Source: Chitinophagaceae bacterium | GTDB taxonomy: Bacteria; Bacteroidota; Bacteroidia; Chitinophagales; Chitinophagaceae | Direction: 5' to 3' | Assembly: GCA_003168265.1 (NCBI GenBank) | Contig: PMSV01000019.1 | Coordinates: forward strand, 124,001-188,000 | DNA length: 64,000 bases | Shown: piece after piece, positions 63,078 through 64,000 of the stretch | Layout of the letters: each line of letters opens with the position of its first letter | How positions within the stretch are numbered: the stretch's first letter is position 1 | The notes under the pieces: model-generated | Databases searched by the model: none | Told to the model about the DNA's origin: nothing | What the model saw: only the letters and a program-made list of their open reading frames with translations | Made by a program: the position numbers and the translations under genes

Positions 63078-63085
63078 CAAATATA
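63078..63085 (-). promoter_or_regulatory. -7 box of the nusB operon
   Basis: TATATTTG on the minus strand, exact TAnnTTTG, 22 bases before the ATG at 63055; a TTG further upstream is at a shorter spacing than usual. Confidence 0.5.
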
Positions 63086-63471
63086 ACGGATTGAAGCCAA
63101 ACCTCGTTATTGCTGGAGACACTGTCATCAATGGCTTTTTTAAGGTTTTTCGTGCCGAGGTCCTTATGGGAAATCTGAGCGGGTACACGGCATTTAGCAA
63201 TAACCTGACAGACTTTATATGCTGGCTGCCGGTGCTATGGATTTTGACCTATGGCGGAAAAAGCATGTCGGATGCACAAAATCCGAGCACTAATTCGCGC
63301 ATTAAATTAATTAAAGGAGGGTCTAATCGGACGATTTCAATGAATTCCTGAATCTCCTGGTTATTGGAGCCCAATAGAACAATACACTTGTCAACCTGTT
63401 AAATTCCCTCGGTGCCCTGCCTGAGGCCCTGGAACCGAAGGTAATCGACCAATAAATAGTTTTTGTTTTCC

Positions 63472-63512
63472 GAAAGGGGGGCTGCCAATAAAGGCGGCCT
63501 TTCTTCATTTTA
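63472..63512 (+). terminator. terminator-like hairpin upstream of groES
   Basis: GAAAGG-x2-GGCTGCC pairs with GGCGGCCTTTC (one wobble pair, a two-base G bulge) over AATAAA, followed by TTCATTTT. It would end a rightward transcript in a region where no gene is supported, so its partner is unknown. Confidence 0.4.
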
Positions 63513-63530
63513 ACTGACATGCATGCCAGT
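63513..63530. repeat. 18-bp near-perfect palindrome upstream of groES
   Basis: ACTGACATGCATGCCAGT is a palindrome with one mismatched pair, about 163 bases before groES. A candidate operator or protein-binding site. Confidence 0.35.
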
Positions 63531-63640
63531 CGGCCTGAAAAATTGGCGGTCTGAAATCATAAATTAATGGCATTAAATCGATTAAATCTGAAAAATTGAC
63601 TTTCCAGGGTCTTTTGGTATGAATTTCGCCAAAGGATTCG

Positions 63641-63659
63641 CGCCTGCCCAGGGCAGGCG
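63641..63659. repeat. perfect 9-bp palindrome just upstream of groES
   Basis: CGCCTGCCC and GGGCAGGCG surround a single A, followed by AAAATC. The copy stands alone in the window. It could be an operator or leader hairpin of groES, or one member of a dispersed intergenic palindrome family. Confidence 0.45.
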
Positions 63660-63692
63660 AAAATCTTTCATCAATTTAAAATTAATACAGTT

Positions 63693-63986
63693 ATGGCCAA
63701 GAAGTTAGCGATTTTGCCAATAGCAGGCACAAAAAACCGGGTTTTTATCAAACCTGCCCCGGCTGAAGAAAAGACATCCGGAGGTATCATTATTCCAGAC
63801 ACCGCGAAGGAAAAGCCCCAGCGCGGAGAAGTAGTAGCTATCAGCGAAGTAGACGAGGATGGCAAGAAACCTGCCCTTAAGATCGGGGATGTGGTACTTT
63901 ACGGCAAATACGCCGGTACTGAAATCAGTTACGAAGGACAAGACTTCTTAAGCATGAGAGAATCCGACATAATTGCTAAATTATAA
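63693..63986 (+). CDS. groES: co-chaperonin GroES
   Basis: 97 residues, full length. The opening [21 protein letters not shown] carries a short insertion (AGTKN) ahead of the usual RVFIKP strand, then [25 protein letters not shown] (mobile loop and its following strand, essentially unchanged from the family), [16 protein letters not shown] and the closing [13 protein letters not shown]. It caps the GroEL cavity as a heptamer. The gene ends 14 bases before the window edge, and groEL would be expected next. Confidence 0.97.
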   Translation: MAKKLAILPIAGTKNRVFIKPAPAEEKTSGGIIIPDTAKEKPQRGEVVAISEVDEDGKKPALKIGDVVLYGKYAGTEISYEGQDFLSMRESDIIAKL

Positions 63987-64000
63987 TAATCTCTTGCCGG

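Larger units (their letters stand above)
63086..63692. other. gene-free stretch between nusB and groES, with hairpins and palindromes
   Basis: About 600 bases without a supported gene. Frames of 65-93 codons occur but show no recognisable motif or start. What is visible is a hairpin at 63472-63512, a palindrome at 63513-63530 and a second, perfect palindrome at 63641-63659, 33 bases before groES. No CIRCE element (TTAGCACTC/GAGTGCTAA) was seen. The region may hold degraded remnants. Confidence 0.6.

Noticed and set aside
63070-63351. 93-codon rightward frame overlapping the nusB promoter
   Set aside because: No family features; it spans the nusB -7 box, so it is probably a chance frame.
63249-63398. 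49-codon leftward open frame with protein-like composition between nusB and groES
   Set aside because: No start codon near its N-terminal end, no recognised motif, and competing frames overlap; possibly a remnant but not supportable.
1-64000. CRISPR arrays, tRNA or rRNA genes, prophage or defence islands
   Set aside because: No regularly spaced repeats, cloverleaf-type sequence, rRNA segment, phage structural gene or restriction/toxin-type gene cluster was recognised in the window.

Overview
The window reads as chromosomal DNA of a Bacteroidota bacterium, most likely of the Chitinophagaceae/Sphingobacteria branch (inference from gene content; no rRNA is present). The signs are the long NusB, DUF3276 (PUR-like) and DUF1573 proteins, a fused alpha/beta 2-oxoacid dehydrogenase E1, a DUF2911 protein, an MqnE menaquinone enzyme, and many -7 boxes of the Bacteroidota type TAnnTTTG with few Shine-Dalgarno sites. 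Almost everything is ordinary housekeeping or envelope biology. I found no prophage, CRISPR array, rRNA, tRNA or obvious defence island. The only mobile DNA is one broken TnpB-type insertion sequence.

Layout. 1-1592: end of a ribosomal operon (infA-rpmJ-rpsM-rpsK-rpsD, leftward, rpsD cut by the window edge). 1720-4403: a hypothetical protein, a Cys-cluster protein, a sterol-desaturase-like hydroxylase and an NlpC/P60 lipoprotein. 4547-8625: dnaE and trxA. 8714-9304: an ECF sigma factor interrupted by an in-frame TAA. 9457-15419: a nucleoside-type MFS permease, then a rightward operon of PIG-L deacetylase, two very small membrane proteins and a sodium:solute symporter. 15474-18000: YtxH, DUF2911 and a frameshifted tnpB. 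18110-22893: secreted class II cyclic-nucleotide phosphodiesterase-like protein, mqnE and M14 peptidase. 23016-29819: ggt and a giant TamB-like protein. 29826-32194: ribBA and mdh. 32341-38409: glycosyltransferase 9 followed by four membrane proteins (MFS, DedA, SDF, APC).

38520-44483: yebC, a DCC-type thiol oxidoreductase, fused E1, two tandem DUF1573 proteins and an aminotransferase. 44484-47986: an AT-rich gap with a possible small transcript, a DsbA-like protein lacking one active-site Cys, and clpB. 48086-50549: two tandem secreted serine-hydrolase paralogues, one without its catalytic SxxK, and a small amphipathic helical protein. 50866-56595: a complete TolC/adaptor/RND pump operon. 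56617-63055: two hypothetical proteins, DUF3276, then a leftward run nusB-DUF1573-yajC-coaE-ABC exporter. 63056-63692: a gene-free stretch with hairpins. 63693-63986: groES.

The points most worth a second look are the interrupted sigma factor with its perfect TTGACA/TATAAT promoter, the active/pseudoenzyme serine-hydrolase pair, the degenerate DsbA, the PIG-L/microprotein/symporter operon, the frameshifted TnpB just upstream of the DUF2911 gene, and a recurring arrangement in which the -7 box sits only 4-6 bases before the start codon, predicting leaderless mRNAs.
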